Below, in pieces: positions 1-7,735 of a stretch of DNA of 64,000 bases. The DNA comes from Gordonia oryzae (GTDB taxonomy: Bacteria > Actinomycetota > Actinomycetes > Mycobacteriales > Mycobacteriaceae): positions 124,001-188,000 of the forward strand of contig NZ_RKMH01000002.1 in assembly GCF_003797185.1 (NCBI RefSeq). The letters run 5' to 3'. A program made the translations under genes and the position numbers. Positions within the stretch are counted from its first letter, which is position 1; every line of letters starts with the position of its first letter. Below the pieces are notes generated by a model. The model did no database searches. It saw nothing but the letters and a program-made list of their open reading frames with translations, and was not told where the DNA came from.

Positions 1-140
1 CTGCGAGGGATTGGCGCGAACGATTGCGTTCTGGCAAGGCGGAGGAGGAAGCGATAGCGGCAGCTATCGTGACCGACGACAACGCGGCCAGGCGCAATCG
101 GGCCGCCAAGACCCGCACAGGGAATTGGGAGACACACCCT
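1..140. repeat. Nested palindromic intergenic element, left end outside the window
   Basis: Positions 3-18 and 101-117 match 49239-49254 and the arm-proximal part of the complete element at 49216-49294. Positions 122-140 are identical to that element's 19-base right arm. Between the shared blocks this copy carries about 82 extra bases that are themselves palindromic: 21-35 pairs with 87-100 with one bulged base, and 52-58 pairs perfectly with 63-69 around a 4-base loop. The whole can fold as a hairpin within a hairpin. It ends 68 bases before the chosen start of the EAL gene. It could be a MITE-like element or a structured RNA; no protein is supported. Confidence 0.7.
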
Positions 141-207
141 GGCGACTATGATCCGATCACCCGGGAACTCCGGATGGTTCACGAACCGAAGCAGAGGTGG
201 TCTAGAC

Positions 208-1392
208 GTGCCGGGATATGGACACATCGTTGTCCAAGCGGATCCGTTCCGGCGCCTGACCGGGGCATTCGGTCGAGAGTTGGCGGGACTTGTCGCGGCT
301 CGGTTCATCGAGGGCCTGATTGCTCGCGTCGGACCTACGGTCGATGTGCTGAGGGTGGCCGACCTCGATTACGAACTTGTCATGTCGGTACCGGGGGAGG
401 AACACTTCGATCTCCTCATCGGCGAACTCCGCGGGGGAGCGCACATCGTCGAATGGGACGGCGAGCGGTATTTCCTGGACACCCGAACCGGAGTGGCCTC
501 CCCCCGTTATCTGTCCCGTGATCTGCGTGATGGCGTCGGTAAATGGTGTGCGGAATGCGCGTTCACTGCGGCGATCGACCGGCGGACGCCGCTGGAGGTC
601 TGTGATGAGGACATGCTTGCCACCGTCGACCTGCTGCGTACCACCGTGCTGCGGCTCTCGCGGGCCCAGGTTGACGACTTCGCGCCGCACTACCAGCCGA
701 TCGTGCATCTACCGTCCCACGAGGTCGCCGGATACGAGTCGCTGATGCGCTGGGACGACGGAAACGGGGCCGGACCGGGCGAGTTCCTCCCGATCCTGGA
801 GGGCACTGCGTTGTTAGGGCCGATCAGCGACTCGACGATCGCGGCGGCAATTGCCGAACTTCCGCGCGGGATCACCACGGCGGCCGGGTCGGACTCGTTC
901 GTGTCGATCAATTTCTCGCAGCGTCAGCTGCTCAATCCGGCGATCGTCGAATCGACCATCGAGCAGGTCCGCCTGAGCGGAGTAGACCCGGCGCGGTTCT
1001 GGATCGAGCTGCGTGAGGACGAGGTGATCCGCATCGCCAGCGATACCGCTCACGCCGTCGGCGCGTTGAGCGAAGCTGGTTGCACCATCGTCGTCGATGA
1101 CCTCGGGTCGGGATACTCGGCGCTGAGTTACCTGCGTGATCTGCCGGTCGACGTTCTCAAGGTCGACGGGGGCCTGGTGAACTCCCTCGACAGTGACTGC
1201 GACAAGAAGAGCGAGACCACGGTGGCGGTGGTCCGTGCGATCTGCGACGTCGCCCGCGCGACGGGATCGACAACGGTCGCCGAAGGTGTTGAGGAGCCCG
1301 CCGTCGTCCCGTTGCTCGTCGACCTGGGATTCGACTACGCGCAGGGATACCACTTCGGCCGGCCCGCGTCGTCGTCGGCGCTGTTCGGTTGA
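208..1392 (+). CDS. EAL-domain protein, probable cyclic-di-GMP phosphodiesterase
   Basis: About 394 residues. The C-terminal two thirds is an EAL domain. The signature is ESL (YESLMRW, about residue 177) instead of EAL, but the other expected metal and substrate residues can be seen: Asn in VSINFSQ, Glu in IELRED, the Asp pair in VDDLGSGYS, Lys in VLKVDGG, Glu in VAEGVEE and Gln in QGYHFGRP. Catalysis is therefore plausible. The first 160 residues resemble a worn GGDEF-like or sensory region with no GGDEF motif. I chose GTG 208 because GAGGTG at 194-199 is an excellent ribosome site 8 bases upstream; ATG 148 is possible but lies 7 bases from a palindromic element. A role in lowering c-di-GMP is inferred. 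Confidence 0.85.
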   Translation: MPGYGHIVVQADPFRRLTGAFGRELAGLVAARFIEGLIARVGPTVDVLRVADLDYELVMSVPGEEHFDLLIGELRGGAHIVEWDGERYFLDTRTGVASPRYLSRDLRDGVGKWCAECAFTAAIDRRTPLEVCDEDMLATVDLLRTTVLRLSRAQVDDFAPHYQPIVHLPSHEVAGYESLMRWDDGNGAGPGEFLPILEGTALLGPISDSTIAAAIAELPRGITTAAGSDSFVSINFSQRQLLNPAIVESTIEQVRLSGVDPARFWIELREDEVIRIASDTAHAVGALSEAGCTIVVDDLGSGYSALSYLRDLPVDVLKVDGGLVNSLDSDCDKKSETTVAVVRAICDVARATGSTTVAEGVEEPAVVPLLVDLGFDYAQGYHFGRPASSSALFG

Positions 1393-1773
1393 GCCTGGCC
1401 CGCGGACTACTCGTCACAGCCGAGAACGGGGGCGTTCGCGAGACCGCCGAACTGATAAGCGAACTCGAGGCTTGAGTGCCGATGCAGCGACGAGGAGCCC
1501 TCGCTGCATCGGCACGGCGCCGGTGCGGTGGTCGTGGTTGGACAAGTCCGGATCGGAGTTGAGAACCCGTGGAGGCCTACGCCCCTCACGGGCGAATTGT
1601 CGTCGGTAATCCTCACAGCCGTCACGCTCCCCACCCGGAGAACGCGGTTCGCGCGAGCACAGCGGGAGGGGCCAGTCGAGAGGCCGTGGGATCCGATCGG
1701 TGATCGTGCACAGTGACGCAGCAGTGATCTGTGCCGCTGTCGGTGGGATTGGGGGTGATCAGCCGGTGGTGAT
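1393..1773. other. Intergenic region between EAL gene and menB
   Basis: Lies between the convergent 3' ends of the EAL gene and menB. I see no convincing gene. It contains one strong hairpin (1476-1515, listed separately); the rest shows only reading frames without coding character. Confidence 0.5.
1476..1515. terminator. Perfect 15-bp hairpin between convergent genes
   Basis: Positions 1476-1490 are the exact reverse complement of 1501-1515, with a 10-base loop. There is no T-run, so on sequence it would be a non-canonical bidirectional terminator for the convergent EAL and menB transcripts. It could instead be another intergenic palindrome. Confidence 0.55.
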
Positions 1774-2742
1774 TCAGTAGTAATACGGAAAAGCGTCCCA
1801 TTCCGGAGAGCGCTTCTGCAGGAAGGCATCCCGGCCCTCGACGGCCTCGTCAGTCATGTAGGCCAGGCGGGTGGCCTCGCCGGCGAAGACTTGCTGGCCC
1901 ATGAGACCGTCGTCAGTGAGATTGAAGGCGAACTTCAGCATGCGCTGCGCGGTGGGCGACTTGCCGTTGATGGCACGTCCCCACTCGATGGCGGCGCGTT
2001 CGAGGTCGGCGTGGTCGGCTACCCGATTTACCGCGCCCATCCGGTGCATCGTCTCCGCGTCGTAGGCTTCGCCGAGGAAGAAGATCTCGCGGGCGAACTT
2101 CTGGCCGACCTGCTTGGCGAGATACGCGCTGCCGTAGCCGGCGTCGAAGGATCCGACGTCGGCGTCGGTCTGCTTGAACCGGGCGTGCTCGCGCGAAGCG
2201 AGGGTGAGATCGCACACCACGTGCAGCGAGTGACCGCCACCGGCGGCCCAACCATTGACGACGGCGATCACGACCTTGGGCATGGTGCGGATGAGGCGCT
2301 GGACCTCCAGGATGTGCAGACGGCCACCCTCGGTCTTCGCACGTGCCTCATCGACGCCCTCGGCGCCGGCTGCGGCGACGTCGGCGTCGTGGCTGGTCGC
2401 GTACTGATACCCGGACCGGCCGCGGATGCGCTGATCGCCGCCGCTGCAGAACGCCCACCCCCCGTCCTTGGGACTCGGGCCGTTACCGGTGAGCAGCACC
2501 GTGCCGATGTCGGGGGTGCGTCGTGCGTGGTCGAGGGCGCGGTAGAGCTCATCGACGGTGTGTGGCCGGAACGCGTTGCGGACCTCGGGGCGATCGAAGG
2601 CGATGCGCACGATGCCGTCGGCCCGGGCGGTGCCGACATGCCGGTGGTAGGTCACGTCGGTGAGTTCGCCAAGGTCGGTGACCGGACGCCACTGGGTTGG
2701 ATCGAAGGGGGTTGGCGTGGCTGCGGCGGCGTCGGTGCTCAT
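1774..2742 (-). CDS. menB: 1,4-dihydroxy-2-naphthoyl-CoA synthase MenB
   Basis: Crotonase-fold enzyme that cyclises o-succinylbenzoyl-CoA to 1,4-dihydroxy-2-naphthoyl-CoA in cytoplasmic menaquinone synthesis. The 322 residues include the MenB hallmarks RPEVRNAFRPHTVDEL, GNGPSPKDGGWAFCSGGDQ (oxyanion and substrate loop), NGWAAGGGHSLHVVCDL and FKQTDADVGSFDAGYGSAYL, and the family C-terminus ending in aromatic residues. Length and sequence closely follow the mycobacterial protein as I know it (about 314 residues). It starts at ATG 2742 without a clear ribosome site. It belongs functionally with menD, menG and menJ further along; menA, menC, menE and menF are not in the window. Confidence 0.95.
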   Translation of the reverse strand: MSTDAAAATPTPFDPTQWRPVTDLGELTDVTYHRHVGTARADGIVRIAFDRPEVRNAFRPHTVDELYRALDHARRTPDIGTVLLTGNGPSPKDGGWAFCSGGDQRIRGRSGYQYATSHDADVAAAGAEGVDEARAKTEGGRLHILEVQRLIRTMPKVVIAVVNGWAAGGGHSLHVVCDLTLASREHARFKQTDADVGSFDAGYGSAYLAKQVGQKFAREIFFLGEAYDAETMHRMGAVNRVADHADLERAAIEWGRAINGKSPTAQRMLKFAFNLTDDGLMGQQVFAGEATRLAYMTDEAVEGRDAFLQKRSPEWDAFPYYY

Positions 2743-3005
2743 GGCGTTCAGGGTAGGACACCGATCCCGACCCGCCGGTGAACACCCGCCCGGGGCGGTG
2801 CCGGGCTGCCCGAGCGCTGGCTTCTTCGAATGTGGCGGGATTCTTCCCGATAAGTGGCCACCGACCAGCGCCTTTTGGTGTAGTGGCGACTTGGATGTAT
2901 CGGATGGACCTGTATGCGGTCGGCAGCCCCGTCACCACCATCGCTAGGTCGCGTTAGGCTGCGCCGACTGCGACGCCGATGGCCGGCGCCGATACGGTGT
3001 CTGGC

Positions 3006-3662
3006 ATGACTTCTTCGCCAGAATCGGGCTGGGCCGTGCCCGCCGACGCGGACTCGCCGCACGAGGGCGGATTCCGCGCCCGCATGGACATCACCACCGA
3101 CCGCGGCGGCCCGCGCTACGGCGAATTCAGCGAGGAGATCCGGCGGCTGATGGACCTGGCGCGCTACGCGTGCCCGACCCCGGAGATCACCGACGAACTC
3201 ATCGACCAGGTGCGGGCGCTCAACAAGCGCCTCGAGGACGTGCAGATCGACGAGTGGCGCTCGCCCGCGGGCACCCGCATCGATCTGCCCGCGCGAGGAA
3301 ACATCACGCTGCCGCCGTACGAGATCAGCGAGGGCGGCCCCGACGGCGTTGTCGCCTCGGTGACCTTCCGTCCGTTCCACCTCGGCGGCAACGACGCCGC
3401 GCACGGCGGTCACGTCGCGGTGGCCTTCGACGACCTCGGCGGTATGGCGTCGGCACTGGCCGTGCAGGGCATCACCCGCACCGCCTATCTCACCGTCAGC
3501 TACCGGTCGTTGACGCCGCTGCGGACCCCGCTGCGCATGCACACCTGGGTCGAGAACCTGGACGGCCGAAAGGCTTTCGTCAAGGGCACACTGCACGACG
3601 GAGACCGGCTGTGTGCCGACCTCGACGCGCTGTTCATCGCGCTGAAGCCGGGGCAGCCGTAG
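3006..3662 (+). CDS. PaaI-family hot-dog thioesterase
   Basis: About 218 residues. A single hot-dog domain occupies the C-terminal half: the HGGHVAVAFDDLGG helix followed by TAYLTVSYRSLTPL and the strand pair through KAFVKGTLHDGDRLCADLDALF. This is the PaaI/YbgC-like acyl-CoA thioesterase layout, with Asp and Gly in the hot-dog helix. The N-terminal ~90 residues are variable. ATG 3006 was chosen; an in-frame ATG at 2979 would add 9 residues without a better ribosome site. It is divergent from menB and convergent with the next gene 9 bases away. Hydrolysis of DHNA-CoA is tempting from the men context but is not shown by the sequence. Confidence 0.8.
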   Translation: MTSSPESGWAVPADADSPHEGGFRARMDITTDRGGPRYGEFSEEIRRLMDLARYACPTPEITDELIDQVRALNKRLEDVQIDEWRSPAGTRIDLPARGNITLPPYEISEGGPDGVVASVTFRPFHLGGNDAAHGGHVAVAFDDLGGMASALAVQGITRTAYLTVSYRSLTPLRTPLRMHTWVENLDGRKAFVKGTLHDGDRLCADLDALFIALKPGQP

Positions 3663-3671
3663 GCGTCTCGG

Positions 3672-4973
3672 TTACGTTAACTCGCGGACGTCGAAGCTCG
3701 CTCCCGCGGCCCGCAGACGGTCGGCGAGCGCATCACCCATCGCGGCGGCCGGGGTGAGGACGCCGGTGCGGGCGGGGAGCTGACCCCGGTCGAGGGCCAG
3801 GGTGAGCGCACTCTCGCCGAGCATCACCGCGGTGGCCTTGTATCCCGGGTCGCCCGACAGCCTCATCTGCGAGCGGTACCGACGGCCGGTGCTGGTGCGG
3901 GTGTAGGTCTCGGTGACGAAAAAGCCTTTCTCCCTTGTCTTTTCGCTCGGACCGCTACCCGGTTTGGGCAGCACGCGATCGAGGAGCCGGCGCGTCGGGC
4001 CGAAGCTCATCGCACCCAGGAAGGCTCCGGTGCCGACGCTGACGCTGCCGGCGATCAACGCCGACAGAACCGGGATGCCGCCGACGTTCATGGTTTCCGC
4101 ATAGTGGAAGCCGGGGCCATAGGCGTTGTCCAGCAACGCGTTCGAGCGTCGCACGACGCGCGTGTTGTAGGACGACATGAAGAATGGCGCGAGTGTCCCC
4201 GACAACGACGGGTCGACGGTGCGGGCGCGTACCACCGCGATGTCACTGGGCTCCGAGGACATGCTGACCTTCGGGGTGTCGCCCGGATCCCCGGATAGCG
4301 CTTGCGGATTGAGCAGCAGTCGTCGCTTCTGCGGGTCCTTGGCCTCCTCGGCGATCACCCGCATCGAATCGATGGTGCCGCCGGAGATCCCACCGCGCAT
4401 CGACTTGACCACCATCGTGGTGTCGGTGAGCGTGCCCGCGTCGTCGTCGGCGACCTTGCGATAGAGCAGATAGGTGCCGAGATCGGAAGGGACCGAATCG
4501 AATCCGCAGGAGTGGACGATGCGCGCACCGGTGGCCTGCGCGGTCTCGTGGGCCTTGTCGATGGAGAAATGGACGAAGGGCACCTCGCCGGTGAGGTCGA
4601 CGTAGTCGGTGCCCGCGGTGGCGGCCGCGACGACGAGCGACTCGCCGTAGCGCAGGTAGGGGCCGACCGTCGTGCAGACCACCCGCGTGCGGGCGACCAT
4701 CGCGTCGAGCGAACTCGGCGACGACGCGTCGGCGACGATCAGCGGCCAGCTCGACGCCACAGCGGGCAGGCGTCGGCGGACCTCGGCGAGTTTGGTCTCG
4801 GTGCGGCCGGCCAGCGCGATCCTGGTGCCGGCGGGCGCGTGCTCGGCGAGATAGCGGGCGGTCAGCTCGCCGACGAAGCCGGTGGCGCCGAAGACGACGA
4901 CGTCGAACTCGCGGGCGGGCGTGGTGGTTGTCGGTTCAGGTGTGCCGGACTCGGACGAATTCTCCCCACTCAT
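3672..4973 (-). CDS. Saccharopine dehydrogenase-like, trans-acting enoyl reductase family protein
   Basis: 433 residues. The N-terminus is a Rossmann NAD(P)-binding domain: VVVFGATGFVGELTARYLAEH, then IALAGRTETKLAEV, and VVCTTVGPYLRYGESLV, the pattern of the saccharopine dehydrogenase superfamily. HSCGFDSVPSDLGTYLLYR is typical of the mycobacterial subgroup annotated as trans-acting enoyl reductase, some members of which reduce phthiocerol or phenolphthiocerol chains. No polyketide synthase is nearby, so the substrate is unknown; a lipid-modifying oxidoreductase is the reasonable general call. It may have an amphipathic or membrane-associated stretch around SVSVGTGAFLGAMSF. Confidence 0.8.
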   Translation of the reverse strand: MSGENSSESGTPEPTTTTPAREFDVVVFGATGFVGELTARYLAEHAPAGTRIALAGRTETKLAEVRRRLPAVASSWPLIVADASSPSSLDAMVARTRVVCTTVGPYLRYGESLVVAAATAGTDYVDLTGEVPFVHFSIDKAHETAQATGARIVHSCGFDSVPSDLGTYLLYRKVADDDAGTLTDTTMVVKSMRGGISGGTIDSMRVIAEEAKDPQKRRLLLNPQALSGDPGDTPKVSMSSEPSDIAVVRARTVDPSLSGTLAPFFMSSYNTRVVRRSNALLDNAYGPGFHYAETMNVGGIPVLSALIAGSVSVGTGAFLGAMSFGPTRRLLDRVLPKPGSGPSEKTREKGFFVTETYTRTSTGRRYRSQMRLSGDPGYKATAVMLGESALTLALDRGQLPARTGVLTPAAAMGDALADRLRAAGASFDVRELT

Positions 4974-5004
4974 GGCGTCGAGGGTAATCGTCGTGCGAGA
5001 TCGG

Positions 5005-6081
5005 TCACAGCGCGGCTGGTCCGGGGCGCCGGCGGGCGGCCCAGCGCGCGGCGAACGGTGCCACGAACAGCATCAACAGCACTCGCAGGATCTGTGCGGC
5101 CACCACGAAGGCGACGTTGCCGCCGGCCGCGGTGGCCGCGGCGAGCACCGCGTAGATCCCGCCCGGGGTGGTCGCCAGATAGCAGTCGACCATCGATTCG
5201 CCGGTCCACCAGGACAACAGCACACCGAGTAGCCCGCAGCCGACCCCGATCGCGAGGATCAGACCGATCGCCGGTGGCAGGATGCGCCCGATCGCCTTGA
5301 GTCGTTCCATCGTGAAGCCCAGCCCGGCCTGCCAACCGATCACCGCGTAGGCGATTGCGAGCATGATCGGTGAGATCGCGGCGTCACCGGCCACTCCGGT
5401 CAATTCTGCGGTCGTCGACAACGCCATCGGACCCAGCAGGCCGGCCGCCGGGAGGTGGATGATCCGGCCGACGGGCACGCCGACCCCCGCGCAGATCCCG
5501 AGCAGTAGCAGCCCCCAGCCCTGATCGGTCCAACTCGGTGACTCCTGCGCGACACCGCCGGCCGAGGCGCCGAACACCACCGACGCGATCAGCGGGATGG
5601 TGAGGGTCACCAGAGCCACGCGCACGTACTGAACGACGGCGACGACCTGCTCGTCACCACCGAGTTCACGGGTCAGTGCCACCAGACCGGACGCGCCGCC
5701 GGCGACCAGGGCCAGCGCACCGGTGAGGGTATCGACTTGGCTGTGCAGTCCGAGCAGGGCTCCGCCGGCCACCGACAGGGCCAGGGTGCCCAATCCGACG
5801 ACGAGTACCGGCAACCACGCCGAGCCCAGTCCCGACAGCGTGCTCGGCTCGGCCATGGTGCCGATGTACACACCGAGCACCCCCTGCGCTGCCAGGAACA
5901 GGGGGCGGGGGACGACTGGGGTGTCGGGGTCGTCGGCGTGCGCGCGGGGGGCCGCTCCGGCGATGGCGAGGACCGCGGCGATCACCAGGGCTGCGAATAA
6001 AGCGGCGGCGTCGACGTCGAGGAGTTCGAGAAGATAGGCGGCGATTGCGGTGACGAGGGCCAATCCGATCCAACGACGCAC
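5005..6081 (-). CDS. AbrB-family integral membrane protein
   Basis: 358 residues starting at GTG 6081, almost entirely hydrophobic with about ten predicted membrane helices arranged as two similar halves, as in the AbrB/ammonia-monooxygenase-like family (Pfam AbrB; often misnamed a transcriptional regulator). The recurring GWQAGLGFTMERLK and LATTPGGIYAVLAAA segments match the family's half-repeat motifs. It probably transports a small solute, but no substrate can be read from the sequence. The gene follows the enoyl-reductase-like gene's start by 31 bases on the same strand, so the two may share a transcript. Confidence 0.8.
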   Translation of the reverse strand: MRRWIGLALVTAIAAYLLELLDVDAAALFAALVIAAVLAIAGAAPRAHADDPDTPVVPRPLFLAAQGVLGVYIGTMAEPSTLSGLGSAWLPVLVVGLGTLALSVAGGALLGLHSQVDTLTGALALVAGGASGLVALTRELGGDEQVVAVVQYVRVALVTLTIPLIASVVFGASAGGVAQESPSWTDQGWGLLLLGICAGVGVPVGRIIHLPAAGLLGPMALSTTAELTGVAGDAAISPIMLAIAYAVIGWQAGLGFTMERLKAIGRILPPAIGLILAIGVGCGLLGVLLSWWTGESMVDCYLATTPGGIYAVLAAATAAGGNVAFVVAAQILRVLLMLFVAPFAARWAARRRPGPAAL

Positions 6082-6162
6082 CGGCCCCAGCGTAGGCGGG
6101 CCCGGGTCAGTGGCTGCGGGCGCCTCCCAGGCTCATCGCGCCGAAGATCTTGGAGTGCCGCG

Positions 6163-6595
6163 TTAGGAGAAGCGGTCGGGGTCGGAGATCTCGAATCCGG
6201 TGTCGGGGATGTCGCGGGTGAGGTGACAGCCACCGGCGACCCGACGCTGCACGGGCTCGAGGCGCCGCCACTGCTGGACCCGGGATCGGTTGCGTCACTG
6301 TGTTCCTGCAAGCGGAGGCCGGTAGCAGGTTTCAGGACCGCGACATACGACCAGTCCCCGGTCGCCACCGAGGAGCCAGCCGTCGTCGGAGGGTTCGATG
6401 GCGCTGACCCGGCTCACCGTCGCCGGGTAGGCCTCGATGTTGTGGCCCGAGCCGAACCTCACCTCGACGATGTGGTCGGCCAACGCGCATGCGCGCAGCG
6501 GGACCATCGTCGACGATCCGCGGGTCAGGGTCATCAGGGGTGGAAGGAGGCGGCGGTCGTGGAAACCGGAGCACGTGAGGCGAGGATTGGTCCGC
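6163..6595 (-). pseudogene. Decayed SAM-dependent methyltransferase
   Basis: Read on the minus strand, pieces of one class I methyltransferase follow in order but in different frames. First comes an N-terminal piece with MVPLRACALADHIVEVRFG, then GSGHNIEAYPATVSRVSAIEP (SAM-binding motif I region). Then comes VAVLKPATGLRLQEHSDATDP, the equivalent of the usual LKPGGRL..EH. Last is RVQQWRRLEPVQRRVAGGCH plus LTRDIPDTGFEISDPDRFS up to a stop at 6163-6165. The middle third of the fold is missing and at least two frame changes are needed. The 5' end abuts the hairpin repeat at 6606. It is related to the methyltransferases found in the mycobacterial men region; its target is unknown. Confidence 0.7.
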
Positions 6596-6605
6596 CGGCC
6601 GGTTG

Positions 6606-6699
6606 CTCGCCTGATTTCAGTCATATATCGGGGATAAACGGCTCTCTGAACTGGGCTTTTGGTGAGTCTCGACTTCGGATATGACTGAAAGAAGGCGAG
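6606..6699. repeat. Hairpin repeat, upstream copy flanking the DUF559 gene
   Basis: 6606-6626 pairs with 6679-6699 at 19 of 21 positions; the only mismatches are a tandem G-A/A-G pair at 6613-6614. The 52-base loop holds GAACTGGGCTTTTG (6648-6661), which recurs identically at 7617-7630 inside the second hairpin in the same orientation. The outer arm sequence (CGCCTG then TTTCAGTCAT) is also shared. The copy lies 36 bases before the DUF559 start codon. Confidence 0.85.
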
Positions 6700-6735
6700 T
6701 GGGAGCCAGAACGGGTCTCGCTGCGTCCAAACTTC

Positions 6736-7566
6736 GTGGACAAGATCATCGAACTGGGTGTGACGAGCCGTGCGGAGCTGATCGCGGGCGGGCTGACCGA
6801 CAACGACTTGCGGCGGATGGTGCGCCGAGGAGAACTCGCCGCCGAAAGACGGGGGTGGTACTCGATCCCGGGCGCCGACTCCGACGCACTCCTGGCGGTT
6901 CGGGGATATGGCGCATTGTCGGGTCCGACCGCGCTGGATAAGTACGGGATCTGGGTTCCGCCGGGCTACGAGGCGGTGCATATCCGAGCGGGCAAGGATG
7001 CGATGAGGAGGGGAGAGGCCTGCTGTCGCCCGCCTGGGCCACCGCTACCGGTGCACTCGATCCTCGACCCGGTTCCGCTGGCCCTGTGCAGTGCGGTCGG
7101 GTGCATGAGTCCCGATGACTGGATCGTCGTCGCCGATTCGGTGTTGAACAGTCAGGGTCTCGATGTGGAGTTGCTGCTGGCGATGCTCCCGCGACCCAAC
7201 GCCACCATCGAGATGCTCCTGACCGAGTGCGATCCCCGATCCCAGTCGGGCACGGAAACCATGGTGCGCACCCGATTACGACGACGAGGGTATGACGTCG
7301 TGGTCCAACCGAATCTCGTCGGGTTGGGCTGGTTCGACCTGCGGGTGGGCCGACTCCTGATCGAGTGCGACAGCAAGCTTCATCACACCAGTCTGGAGAA
7401 CTACCGCAAGGACCGTCGCCGCGACCGCAAATCGCTGGCCAGGGGCTACTCGACGATGCGCCTGACCTACGACGACGTTCTCTATGGCTGGGACGACACA
7501 CTGGCCGACATCACCCGGACTCTCGACGACGATCGGCACCGATTGCCGCCTCCCGACGACGAATGA
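6736..7566 (+). CDS. AbiEi-like N-terminal domain plus DUF559/Vsr-like nuclease
   Basis: 276 residues. Residues about 5-75 form a winged-helix of the AbiEi antitoxin N-terminal type ([20 protein letters not shown], then [10 protein letters not shown]). Residues about 170-260 form a DUF559 domain, related to the Vsr very-short-patch endonuclease and the wider PD-(D/E)XK fold. Candidate catalytic residues are Glu174, Asp201 (WFDLRVG), Glu210 and Asp212 (LLIECDSK), followed by histidines at 216-217. It has no partner gene such as an AbiEii toxin. It stands alone between two related hairpins (6606-6699 and 7576-7667), which suggests a self-contained, possibly mobile unit. A strand-nicking or hairpin-processing nuclease is inferred; a regulatory DNA-binding role is the alternative. 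Confidence 0.8.
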   Translation: MDKIIELGVTSRAELIAGGLTDNDLRRMVRRGELAAERRGWYSIPGADSDALLAVRGYGALSGPTALDKYGIWVPPGYEAVHIRAGKDAMRRGEACCRPPGPPLPVHSILDPVPLALCSAVGCMSPDDWIVVADSVLNSQGLDVELLLAMLPRPNATIEMLLTECDPRSQSGTETMVRTRLRRRGYDVVVQPNLVGLGWFDLRVGRLLIECDSKLHHTSLENYRKDRRRDRKSLARGYSTMRLTYDDVLYGWDDTLADITRTLDDDRHRLPPPDDE

Positions 7567-7575
7567 TGGCGCTGT

Positions 7576-7667
7576 TCGCCTGTTTTCAGTCATTTGCCGA
7601 GTACGCCGCAACCGCCGAACTGGGCTTTTGTCGAATTTCTACTTCCGGAATGACTGCACACAGGCGA
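7576..7667. repeat. Hairpin repeat, downstream copy flanking the DUF559 gene
   Basis: 7576-7593 pairs with 7650-7667 at 16 of 18 positions, with two T-C mismatches. The loop contains the same 14-base block GAACTGGGCTTTTG (7617-7630) found in the upstream copy, and the arms match the upstream arms. It begins 10 bases after the DUF559 stop and ends 68 bases before menD. Confidence 0.85.
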
Positions 7668-7735
7668 GGCGGGGTGCCACGGGGCGTTCATCGGCGGAGA
7701 TCGGTGCGGAAAAGCGGCATCGTAGTGTGGAAACC

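Noticed and set aside
24-521. Plus-strand frame beginning in the palindromic element
   Set aside because: Overlaps the EAL gene in a different frame and its first part is repeat sequence; no homology is recognisable.
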